Source: an uncultured Erysipelotrichaceae bacterium (GTDB lineage Bacteria > Bacillota_I > Bacilli_A > Erysipelotrichales > Erysipelotrichaceae). From it: 12,260 bases of DNA. Below are positions 1-5,567 of the stretch, piece by piece; within the stretch, counting starts at the first letter, position 1, and every line of letters starts with the position of its first letter. A program made the translations under genes and the position numbers. The stretch spans positions 1 to 12,260 of the forward strand of contig CADBPK010000107.1 in NCBI GenBank assembly GCA_902796465.1. Reading direction: 5' to 3'. Under the pieces are notes generated by a model. It made no database searches and had not been told where the DNA came from. It saw nothing but the letters and a program-made list of their open reading frames with translations.

Positions 1-9
1 ACATGAATT

Positions 10-33
10 AACCTCCGCAGGGAGGTTTTTTCG
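10..33 (+). terminator. Intrinsic terminator of a gene left of the window
   Basis: ACCTCC and GGAGGT pair around a GCAG tetraloop and are followed by a run of six T. The T-run lies on the plus strand, so this ends a plus-strand gene whose coding part lies before base 1. It sits back to back with the minus-strand terminator at 43-70. Confidence 0.8.
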
Positions 34-42
34 TGTACAGGC

Positions 43-70
43 AAAAAAAGAACTGCATAGGCTGCAGTTC
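43..70 (-). terminator. Intrinsic terminator of the HAD phosphatase gene
   Basis: Read on the minus strand, GAACTGCA pairs with TGCAGTTC (8 bp) around a 5-nt loop and is followed by seven T. The hairpin begins at the base next to the TGA stop (71-73) of the HAD gene. Confidence 0.88.
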
Positions 71-838
71 TCAGATCCATCCGAAATGGATGCAGGCATT
101 GCGGATACCGTCATTTTCGGCAGCGTCCGTCACATAGTCAGCCATTTCCAGCAGGGCGGGCCAGCCGTTTCCCATGGCGATCTTTGTCCATTCCTCATGG
201 AACATGACCATGTCGTTTTCACCGTCCCCGAATACAACGACATCCTCCGGGTTCCCGTGCAGGTATTCCATCATATCCTGGATGCCTTTGTCCTTGGAAT
301 CGTGCTGGTAACAGAGGTATTCCGGCACAAAGCGGATATGTCCCAGGATATCGCGTTTTGTCAGTTTCGGTTCTTCTTCGGGCGGGATGGGAATATAGAC
401 TTTGTATATGCTTTCCAGGTCTGACCATTCCAGATCCGGTTTCAGGATATATTCTGTCGGTTCTTTCCGCTCGCCGACCTGTTCGATGAACTTTCTGTCT
501 TTCATGATGACCTTGATGCTGTCTTCGAAGGAAACAAGGATCCCGTATCCGAGGGCTTCGGCTTCCGCGATGAGCTCCAGGGCTTTTTCCTTGTCCAGCG
601 GCGCGTTGCGCACCAGCTGATCATTTACGATCAGGGCTGCTCCGCCGTTGGCAACGAAATTATGAATGCCGGCTTCCTGCGCGGCTTTGACCGTTTTGTA
701 ATAGGCACGTCCGGTACAGATGGCAGTGAAATGGCCGTTGGCTTCCAGCTTCCGCAGTGTCTCGATGGCACTGGGCACCATTTTCCCGGTATGGATATCC
801 GTCAGTGTGCCGTCTATATCAAAAAAGAAATATTTCAT
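71..838 (-). CDS. HAD superfamily (Cof-type, IIB) phosphatase
   Basis: A 255-residue cytosolic hydrolase that probably dephosphorylates small phosphorylated metabolites such as sugar phosphates; the substrate cannot be read from sequence. All HAD motifs are present: motif I DIDGT (Asp7 nucleophile, Asp9 acid/base), motif II CTGR near residue 41, the motif III lysine in SKDKG (about 182-184), and motif IV GDGEND (204-209). The AMGNG signature near 221 and the long cap between motifs II and III (about 80-180) fit the Cof/YbiV-like subfamily, and the length is normal for it. The frame stays open 27 codons further upstream, but the start at 838 is chosen because GGAGG lies about 8 bases before it and the DIDGT motif then falls near the N-terminus as usual. 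The gene appears to be monocistronic and has its own terminator next to the stop codon. Confidence 0.9.
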   Translation of the reverse strand: MKYFFFDIDGTLTDIHTGKMVPSAIETLRKLEANGHFTAICTGRAYYKTVKAAQEAGIHNFVANGGAALIVNDQLVRNAPLDKEKALELIAEAEALGYGILVSFEDSIKVIMKDRKFIEQVGERKEPTEYILKPDLEWSDLESIYKVYIPIPPEEEPKLTKRDILGHIRFVPEYLCYQHDSKDKGIQDMMEYLHGNPEDVVVFGDGENDMVMFHEEWTKIAMGNGWPALLEMADYVTDAAENDGIRNACIHFGWI

Positions 839-894
839 AGATCTGCCTCCATATCCAGTATACAGGCTGAAAGACAAAAACAGAGCATGATACT

Positions 895-922
895 TTGATT
901 TCACCTCCCTGAATGACATAAT
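895..922 (+). promoter_or_regulatory. Putative promoter of the DJ-1/PfpI gene
   Basis: TTGATT (895-900) and CATAAT (917-922) are separated by 16 bp, about 30 bases before the start codon at 952. This is a plausible housekeeping-sigma promoter found by eye. On the minus strand TATACT (862-857) could be a -10 for the HAD gene, but it lacks a good -35. Confidence 0.5.
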
Positions 923-951
923 GAAAACAGATATAAAGGAGCGAATATAAT

Positions 952-1461
952 ATGAAAAAGATCCTCACACTGGTCGATGAAAGTTTTGAAGACCTCGAAC
1001 TCTGGTATCCTGTTTACCGCCTGCGGGAAGAAGGATGCACGGTTGATCTGGCAGCGAAACAGGCCGGTCTGTATCACGGCAAGTATGGTGTTCCGTGCCA
1101 GGTGGATATGACATTCGATGAAGTTGATCCCGATGACTATGACGGGCTGCTCGTGCCGGGCGGCTGGGCGCCGGACAAACTGCGCAGATTCCCGGTCGTC
1201 CTGGATATCGTCAGAAAGATGAACGCCGACAACAAGGTCATCGGTGAGATCTGTCATGCCGGATGGGTACTGATCTCGGCAGGCATCCTGAAAGGGAAAA
1301 AGGTGACCAGTACGGTCGGCATCCGCGATGACATGACCAACGCCGGCGCGGAATGGCTGAATGTGGATTCCGTGGTTGACGGCAATATCGTTTCCGCACA
1401 GGTTCCCTCCAGTCTGCCGGCATACATGAAAGACTACATCCGTGTACTCAACGGACAATAA
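952..1461 (+). CDS. DJ-1/PfpI family protein (type 1 glutamine amidotransferase-like)
   Basis: A 169-residue single-domain cytosolic protein of the DJ-1/PfpI/YhbO family. Members have been described as intracellular proteases, glyoxalases or protein deglycases and are often tied to oxidative or carbonyl stress; which activity applies here cannot be told. Visible hallmarks are the N-terminal strand followed by FEDLEL with acidic Glu13, the PGGW turn at about 69-72, and the nucleophile elbow EICHAG with Cys101 followed by His102. The conserved DDMTNAGAEW (126-135) and VVDGN (141-145) are typical of the PfpI branch. The length is normal. An AAAGGAG site precedes the ATG by about 10 bases. The gene is divergent from the HAD gene and converges on the acetyltransferase gene, sharing a bidirectional terminator with it. 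Confidence 0.9.
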   Translation: MKKILTLVDESFEDLELWYPVYRLREEGCTVDLAAKQAGLYHGKYGVPCQVDMTFDEVDPDDYDGLLVPGGWAPDKLRRFPVVLDIVRKMNADNKVIGEICHAGWVLISAGILKGKKVTSTVGIRDDMTNAGAEWLNVDSVVDGNIVSAQVPSSLPAYMKDYIRVLNGQ

Positions 1462-1465
1462 GAAA

Positions 1466-1510
1466 AAGCTTTAAGCAAAGTTCATTCTTTGTTTAAAGCT
1501 TATTTTTTTT
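1466..1510. terminator. Bidirectional intrinsic terminator
   Basis: A 15-bp stem (1466-1480 with 1487-1501) closes a 6-nt loop. Eight T follow on the plus strand (1503-1510). On the minus strand, T-rich sequence follows (complement of the A-run at 1463-1467). It lies between the stop codons of the convergent DJ-1 and acetyltransferase genes, and the TAA of the minus-strand gene (1509-1511) overlaps the plus-strand T-run. Confidence 0.9.
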
Positions 1511-2408
1511 ACTGCAGACCGCGGATCATGTGGTGATATACGATCCCGTTTTCCTCTGTTTCCTGATGCAGGTCCACGAACCAGTTGCGTTTCCAGAATT
1601 TCTGCGCTTTGGCGTTGCCTTTGACAAATCCGGCTTCTGCCCAGACAAATCCGCATCCGGTGAATACATCCAGCATGTCGCGCAGGATCTCGGAGCCATA
1701 GCTCCAGCCCTGCAGGTCCTTGCGGATCATGAACAGGTCGATCCATACAGCATCCTGTCTGGGGTAACCTAAATAGATATCGGCTACGCCGACAAGTTCC
1801 GGATCCTTGAACAGTACATAGTATTTTTTTGCCGGATCTGCTTTCGGCGGGCATTTTGCGGCGTCCTTCATGACGGTTTCCATGGTCGGGACTGTACCGA
1901 GCAGATCAAAGTATTCCTGGTTGTTCTGATACAGCTCCAGTACTTCGGCGTAATTGTCTTCGCTGATCAGCTCGACATCATAAATATCTGACAATGCATG
2001 CGGGTCGAATGTATATTCATCGAGCCGTCTGCCGTCGACGAGCACCACTTCGCATTCGTATCCGGCATCTTTCTTTTCCATGGCTGCCACAACGCGGTCA
2101 AAGATCGTCTTACCGATATGTTTACGGGCATTTTCGGCTTTTTTCTCGGCGCCAGGAATGTTTTCGTAATACTTCGCGGTCGTGTCATAGCCGAATGCCT
2201 TCCGGGAGAGGTCTGCGTTTTCCCATGTGATCAGGATGTTGTCAACTGTGTTCTGTTTCAGGATCCAGCCGATATTTTCCGGGGACGGTTCCAAAGCTTC
2301 TGTCGCTTCGTTGCCGAGCAGCTCATTGATTCCGTCAAACAGTTCCGGAAATGTCGGAAACAGAAATCCGTCAAGGATGATTTCGATCGTGTTTCTTTGT
2401 TCGCTCAT
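1509..2408 (-). CDS. GNAT acetyltransferase with barstar-like N-terminal domain
   Basis: A 299-residue, probably cytosolic two-part protein. The C-terminal half (about 145-299) is a GNAT acyl-CoA transferase: IDLFMIRKDLQGWSYGSEIL (223-242) carries the acetyl-CoA pyrophosphate loop QGWSYG, and NAKAQKFWKRNWF (265-277) is the typical N..A..FW...F motif. The acceptor is unknown. The N-terminal part (about 6-113) resembles barstar-family (barnase inhibitor) proteins: an ILDGFLF strand, an ELFDGINELLG helix, ITWENADLSRKAFGYDTT (60-77) and GKTIFDRVVAAM (99-110). This resemblance is from memory and unaligned. The usual NLDA.ND loop is changed to ENIGWILK. The start lies three bases after the oxidoreductase stop with no good Shine-Dalgarno sequence, so translation is probably coupled to the upstream gene. 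The GNAT assignment is firm; the N-terminal assignment is tentative. Confidence 0.85.
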   Translation of the reverse strand: MSEQRNTIEIILDGFLFPTFPELFDGINELLGNEATEALEPSPENIGWILKQNTVDNILITWENADLSRKAFGYDTTAKYYENIPGAEKKAENARKHIGKTIFDRVVAAMEKKDAGYECEVVLVDGRRLDEYTFDPHALSDIYDVELISEDNYAEVLELYQNNQEYFDLLGTVPTMETVMKDAAKCPPKADPAKKYYVLFKDPELVGVADIYLGYPRQDAVWIDLFMIRKDLQGWSYGSEILRDMLDVFTGCGFVWAEAGFVKGNAKAQKFWKRNWFVDLHQETEENGIVYHHMIRGLQ

Positions 2409-2411
2409 AAA

Positions 2412-3395
2412 TTACTTATCTGCCGCAAATATGATGCCGGCATCCTTTCTTGCGCTGGTCATGACTTCGCTTACAGCAATGCTCGTTTCCAGCATGCCGT
2501 AACAGAAATCCTTATCGTCTTCTTCAATCGCACGGATGAATTCGCGGAATTCGTAAACGACCCGGTTTACGGAAGGATCGCTTTCAAATTCCCTTGTCGT
2601 GCCGTCATTCAGATCCAGTACGATCTTTCCGCCGACATTGGCTGAGCCATAGGAGGAAATGACGCCTTTCGTACCCTGGATCATGCCCTGGCGCATGCCG
2701 CGGGAATCCTTTGCGGCAACGCACAGAGCCTGGAAGTCCGGATACTGCAGGACCAGGATGCCGGATGTATCGATGCCCCGTTCCATATTGGCAAAGTATT
2801 TCTGGGATACCGGTTTGCCGAACAGGCCAAGGATGTAGAAGATATTGTATACGTTCAGATCCATCAGTGCGCCGCCGGATTTGTTCGGATCGAAAGCCGG
2901 CAGGATCTCGCCCTGTCTGAATGCGTCATATCTGCGGGAGTACTGGCTGTACTGGCTCTGGGCGATCTTGATCTCACCAATCTCCGGCAGCCATTCCCGG
3001 ATCTTCTGATATCCTTCCAGATACAGGGTGGAGATCGCTTCAAACAGGAACAGTCCTTTTTCCAGCGCCGTCTTCTGAAGTTCTCTGACTTCCTTCAGGC
3101 TGCTGGTAATCGGTTTTTCCACAACGACGTTCAGACCGTTTTCCAGCGCTTTCAGGGAATAGGAATAATGCAGGTGGTTCGGTACCGCGACATAAACGGT
3201 ATCGATATCTGCTTTTGCAAAAGCTTCAAAGTCATCCGTGACGAATGGTATTTCATACTGTTCCGCCATTTCCTTTGCCTTGGGCAGGGAGCGCGTCGTG
3301 GACAGAAGCGCATTGACGGACAGTTTATCGATCGTTTTCAGATGGGGAAGGAATTCCGTCACGATCGTGCCGGTTCCGATGATGCCGAGTTTCAT
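2412..3395 (-). CDS. Gfo/Idh/MocA family NAD(P)-dependent oxidoreductase
   Basis: A 327-residue cytosolic dehydrogenase of the glucose-fructose oxidoreductase / inositol dehydrogenase family, which oxidises or reduces sugar and polyol-type substrates; the substrate is not predictable here. The N-terminal Rossmann fold shows GIIGTGTI (4-11), then the AVPNHLH segment (70-76) and the family-defining EKP (93-95). GGALMDLNVYNI (174-185) corresponds to the substrate-site helix of the family, where Asp179 and nearby residues usually act; this form is typical of the dihydrodiol-dehydrogenase-like branch. The length is normal. An AAAGGAA site lies about 9 bases before the ATG. It is followed after three bases by the acetyltransferase gene and preceded by the adenosine deaminase gene with a terminator-like hairpin in the 41-bp gap. 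Confidence 0.92.
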   Translation of the reverse strand: MKLGIIGTGTIVTEFLPHLKTIDKLSVNALLSTTRSLPKAKEMAEQYEIPFVTDDFEAFAKADIDTVYVAVPNHLHYSYSLKALENGLNVVVEKPITSSLKEVRELQKTALEKGLFLFEAISTLYLEGYQKIREWLPEIGEIKIAQSQYSQYSRRYDAFRQGEILPAFDPNKSGGALMDLNVYNIFYILGLFGKPVSQKYFANMERGIDTSGILVLQYPDFQALCVAAKDSRGMRQGMIQGTKGVISSYGSANVGGKIVLDLNDGTTREFESDPSVNRVVYEFREFIRAIEEDDKDFCYGMLETSIAVSEVMTSARKDAGIIFAADK

Positions 3396-3416
3396 AGTGA
3401 TATGTTCCTTTCTGCG

Positions 3417-3438
3417 AAAAAAGCATCCGGAGATGCTT
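3417..3438 (-). terminator. Terminator-like hairpin between deaminase and oxidoreductase genes
   Basis: On the minus strand AAGCATC pairs with GATGCTT (7 bp) around a TCCG tetraloop, followed by an uninterrupted run of six T. It overlaps the TAA stop of the deaminase (3439-3437). It probably ends or reduces transcription before the oxidoreductase gene, only about 20 bases upstream of that gene's start codon. Confidence 0.65.
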
Positions 3439-4459
3439 ATTTAAAATATGTCTTCAGTTCTGCGATGAGCTTGTCCTTGATCTCCTGTTTTGCGAAGGAG
3501 GCATTGACGGAATTGATGTTCATCTGAATCAGGTCATTCCATGTGAAACCCATCTCATTGAGGCAGTGATCGTATTCATCATCCAGGGAAACGCGTGCCA
3601 TGACCATGTTGTCGGTATTGATCGTTACCGGGATGCCCATCTGGAGCAGGTTCTTTGCCGGGTGACGGGCATAGGTCTCCCTGGTCTTGCACTGGATATT
3701 AGAAGTCGGGCAGATCTCGAGGGCAATGCCTTTTTTAGCCGCGAGACGCACGAGTTCCGGGTTTTCATAGATATGATGGCCGTGTCCGACACGGGTTACG
3801 CCGAAATCGATCGCGTCGCGGACGGTTTCCCAGTCCTGTGAATCACCGGCATGGCAGATGATATTCAGGCCGTATTCCCTTGCTTTGGCAAACAGGGGTC
3901 CGAAATTGGACAGCGGCACGAAGCCTTCCGCACCGGCCAGATCCAGGGCGACGACGCCTTCATCGGAGAAATATTCTCTGCAGACTTCGACTGTTTCCAT
4001 GTTCTGATCCCAGTTGACGGTTTCCGGACCGAAGGACATCATGCAGGTAATGATATTGACGTCGATATTCTTTGTTTTTTCCAGACCGGATTTTCTGCCG
4101 TCCAGCACTGCCTGTACGGCTTCGCTCTGGGTCATTCCGTTTCTGGTGTGGATCTGCGGTGCAAACCGGATCTCCGCATAGCGGACGCCTTTTTCTTCCA
4201 GATGGACGATCAGGTCTTCCGTGATCTGTGCCAGGGAATCATGATCCTGCAGGACCTGCGTCGGTCCTTCAAACATTTCCAGATATTCATTTACGCTTTC
4301 CGCATCGGCGTGTTTGTTCAGATACGCGCGGTAGCCTTCCTCACTTCCGCCGGGAAGTTCCACGCCTCTTTCAACTGCCAGCGCATACAGGCGGGCAATG
4401 TGGAAAGAACCGTCAAGATGCAGGTGCAGATCTGCTTTCGGAAACGGATATTTGCTCAT
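3437..4459 (-). CDS. add: Adenosine deaminase family protein
   Basis: A 340-residue TIM-barrel amidohydrolase expected to deaminate adenosine (or deoxyadenosine) to inosine with a bound zinc. Metal ligands His12 and His14 are in DLHLHLDGS, His203 is in HAGD, and Asp283 is in NTDN; His226 in VGHGHH is the usual transition-state residue. ADLAGAE-like DLAGAEGF (173-180) is also typical. Two departures from textbook ADA are visible: HAGD instead of HAGE, which replaces the catalytic proton-donor Glu with Asp206, and NTDN instead of NTDD. The second change occurs in other Bacillota adenosine deaminases as I remember them; the first is less usual. An in-frame extension reaches 4618, but the ATG at 4459 has a GAAGG site 7 bases upstream and matches the family length. 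It is transcribed divergently from the alpha/beta hydrolase, and a PerR-like box lies between them. Adenine deaminase activity remains possible. Confidence 0.85.
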   Translation of the reverse strand: MSKYPFPKADLHLHLDGSFHIARLYALAVERGVELPGGSEEGYRAYLNKHADAESVNEYLEMFEGPTQVLQDHDSLAQITEDLIVHLEEKGVRYAEIRFAPQIHTRNGMTQSEAVQAVLDGRKSGLEKTKNIDVNIITCMMSFGPETVNWDQNMETVEVCREYFSDEGVVALDLAGAEGFVPLSNFGPLFAKAREYGLNIICHAGDSQDWETVRDAIDFGVTRVGHGHHIYENPELVRLAAKKGIALEICPTSNIQCKTRETYARHPAKNLLQMGIPVTINTDNMVMARVSLDDEYDHCLNEMGFTWNDLIQMNINSVNASFAKQEIKDKLIAELKTYFK

Positions 4460-4479
4460 ATAATTACCTTCTTTCATCG

Positions 4480-4494
4480 TTATAATCATTATAA
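4480..4494. promoter_or_regulatory. Exact PerR-box-like operator in a divergent promoter region
   Basis: TTATAATCATTATAA is a perfect 7-1-7 inverted repeat identical to the Bacillus subtilis Per-box consensus TTATAATNATTATAA. It lies in the 64-bp gap between the deaminase and alpha/beta hydrolase genes. The same bases contain TATAAT on the plus strand (4481-4486 and 4490-4495) and on the minus strand (4493-4488), so it may cover the -10 elements of both divergent promoters. No convincing -35 is seen on either side. Binding by PerR is inferred, not shown. Confidence 0.6.
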
Positions 4495-4523
4495 TGGAAG
4501 AGGACGATAAAAGGAGATGAATT

Positions 4524-5333
4524 ATGGAAGTGCTGACAAAGACGCTTTGTTCAAAGCGGAATACAGAGATTCCCGTAACGATCATTGAAGGAAATAACAA
4601 TAAAAGCCCGCTGGTCATGATGGTGCACGGCTTTAAGGCGGACCGGACGGAAGACGGACGTTTTCTGACTGTGGGAAAAGCACTGGCGGAAGACGGTGTA
4701 TCCTCCGTTATGATGGGGTTCCCCGGCTGCGATGAGTCGAAAGAAGATTTCCTTTACTACACGCCGGAGAACTGTCTGTCTGATATCGAGACCTGTTACG
4801 CGTATATGAAGGAAAACTATGATATCGATGAAACGAGGATCGGCATGATCGGCTACAGCATGGGCGGCAGGCTGACTTCCGTCTTTGCGCAGAGACATCC
4901 GGAAGTCAAGGTCATCGGACTCTGGGCAGCTGCGTGCTTTGATGCTTTTGACGGGCAGGATACCTTCCTGGGCATGCCTGTGGCGGAAATGAAGCAGGAA
5001 GCGAAGGAAAAGGGATACTGCGATTTCCTCAACGTATTTGACAACACATGGCTGAAATTAAACCGGGAATTCCTGGAACAGATGGAAACACTCAGCCCGG
5101 AAGAGGGATTAAGAAGTTTTAAGGGAGCCGCCATCGTCGTCCACGGGGATGCGGACATCACCGTGAAATACGGGATCGCGGAGCGGTCTCTGCATAATCT
5201 GGCAAATGCGGAAAAGAAGGAACTGGTCACGGTGCATGAAGCGGATCACGGTTTCGGGGCATGGAATAACAGGCCGGATCTTTCCGCGCAGCTGACTGAC
5301 AATACGATCCGTTTTTTCCGGGATAATCTGTGA
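4524..5333 (+). CDS. Alpha/beta hydrolase (serine esterase-like)
   Basis: A 269-residue soluble alpha/beta-hydrolase-fold protein without a signal peptide. The oxyanion-hole strand VMMVHGFKAD (31-40), the nucleophile elbow GYSMGG (110-115, Ser112), the acid in HGDADITV (Asp211) and the histidine in EADHGFG (His242) complete the catalytic triad. The residue order and spacing fit the esterase/acyl-hydrolase group with an inserted cap (about 140-195). The substrate is unknown; the family includes carboxylesterases and feruloyl-esterase-like enzymes. AAAGGAG lies 8 bases before the ATG. It diverges from the adenosine deaminase gene and shares a short control region carrying the PerR-like box. A weak bulged hairpin with a T-run follows the stop. 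Confidence 0.88.
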   Translation: MEVLTKTLCSKRNTEIPVTIIEGNNNKSPLVMMVHGFKADRTEDGRFLTVGKALAEDGVSSVMMGFPGCDESKEDFLYYTPENCLSDIETCYAYMKENYDIDETRIGMIGYSMGGRLTSVFAQRHPEVKVIGLWAAACFDAFDGQDTFLGMPVAEMKQEAKEKGYCDFLNVFDNTWLKLNREFLEQMETLSPEEGLRSFKGAAIVVHGDADITVKYGIAERSLHNLANAEKKELVTVHEADHGFGAWNNRPDLSAQLTDNTIRFFRDNL

Positions 5334-5347
5334 AAAATTTCCATATA

Positions 5348-5384
5348 AAAGGATTTATGAAACAACTTTTCATCCTTTGTTTTT
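5348..5384 (+). terminator. Possible bulged terminator after the hydrolase gene
   Basis: AAAGGA (5348-5353) pairs with TCCTTT (5373-5378), and TGAAA (5358-5362) pairs with TTTCA (5368-5372), with a 4-nt bulge on the left side. The sequence G then five T follows. The stem is AU-rich and imperfect, so termination may be weak. Confidence 0.45.
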
Positions 5385-5409
5385 GAAATATGAAAGAACT
5401 TTCAAAAAC
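5379..5409. repeat. Perfect 10-bp inverted repeat upstream of the nucleoside operon
   Basis: GTTTTTGAAA (5379-5388) and TTTCAAAAAC (5400-5409) are perfect complements around an 11-nt spacer. A shorter competing stem TGAAA/TTTCA (5391-5395 with 5400-5404) shares the right arm, and the left arm overlaps the T-run of the preceding terminator. It may be an operator or just terminator DNA. Confidence 0.5.
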
Positions 5410-5441
5410 GGGGGAAATGGCTAAAATATTCTGTTTCCATG

Positions 5442-5462
5442 CATTGAAGGGACCCTTCAATG
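5442..5462. promoter_or_regulatory. Perfect 21-bp palindrome overlapping the nucleoside-operon promoter
   Basis: CATTGAAGGG and CCCTTCAATG flank a central A, a perfect inverted repeat. Allowing for one unpaired G, CCAT (5437-5440) and ATGG (5463-5466) extend it. It covers the -35 hexamer and most of the spacer of the promoter at 5444-5472, the placement expected of a repressor operator. A one-base centre suits protein binding on DNA better than an RNA hairpin. The regulator is not in this window. Confidence 0.7.
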
Positions 5463-5472
5463 ATGGTAGAAT
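5444..5472 (+). promoter_or_regulatory. Promoter of the nucleoside transport operon
   Basis: TTGAAG (5444-5449) and TAGAAT (5467-5472) are separated by exactly 17 bp. The predicted start is near 5479, giving an untranslated leader of about 90 nt. That leader contains two small hairpins (5485-5506, 7-bp arms; 5525-5539, 6-bp stem with a TCG loop) before the ribosome binding site. Confidence 0.65.
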
Positions 5473-5567
5473 TTCATTAACAGCACAATGATGCTTATTT
5501 CATTGTCTATTTATCATGGTTTAGAATTGCTCGGCAATTTTAAATATAAAAAGGAAGGGTGGAAAAA

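Noticed and set aside
1998-2645. Plus-strand open frame of 215 codons spanning the acetyltransferase/oxidoreductase junction
   Set aside because: It is antisense to two genes with recognisable domains; its Cys/Phe/Arg-rich content matches mirror translation.
3851-4510. Plus-strand open frame of 219 codons opposite the adenosine deaminase gene
   Set aside because: It is antisense to a gene with conserved metal-binding motifs and shows no domain of its own.
5410-5567. Possible purine riboswitch before the nucleoside operon
   Set aside because: The conserved purine-aptamer core (paired loops and TATA..ATGG..TTTCTACC-like junction) is absent; only simple hairpins are seen.
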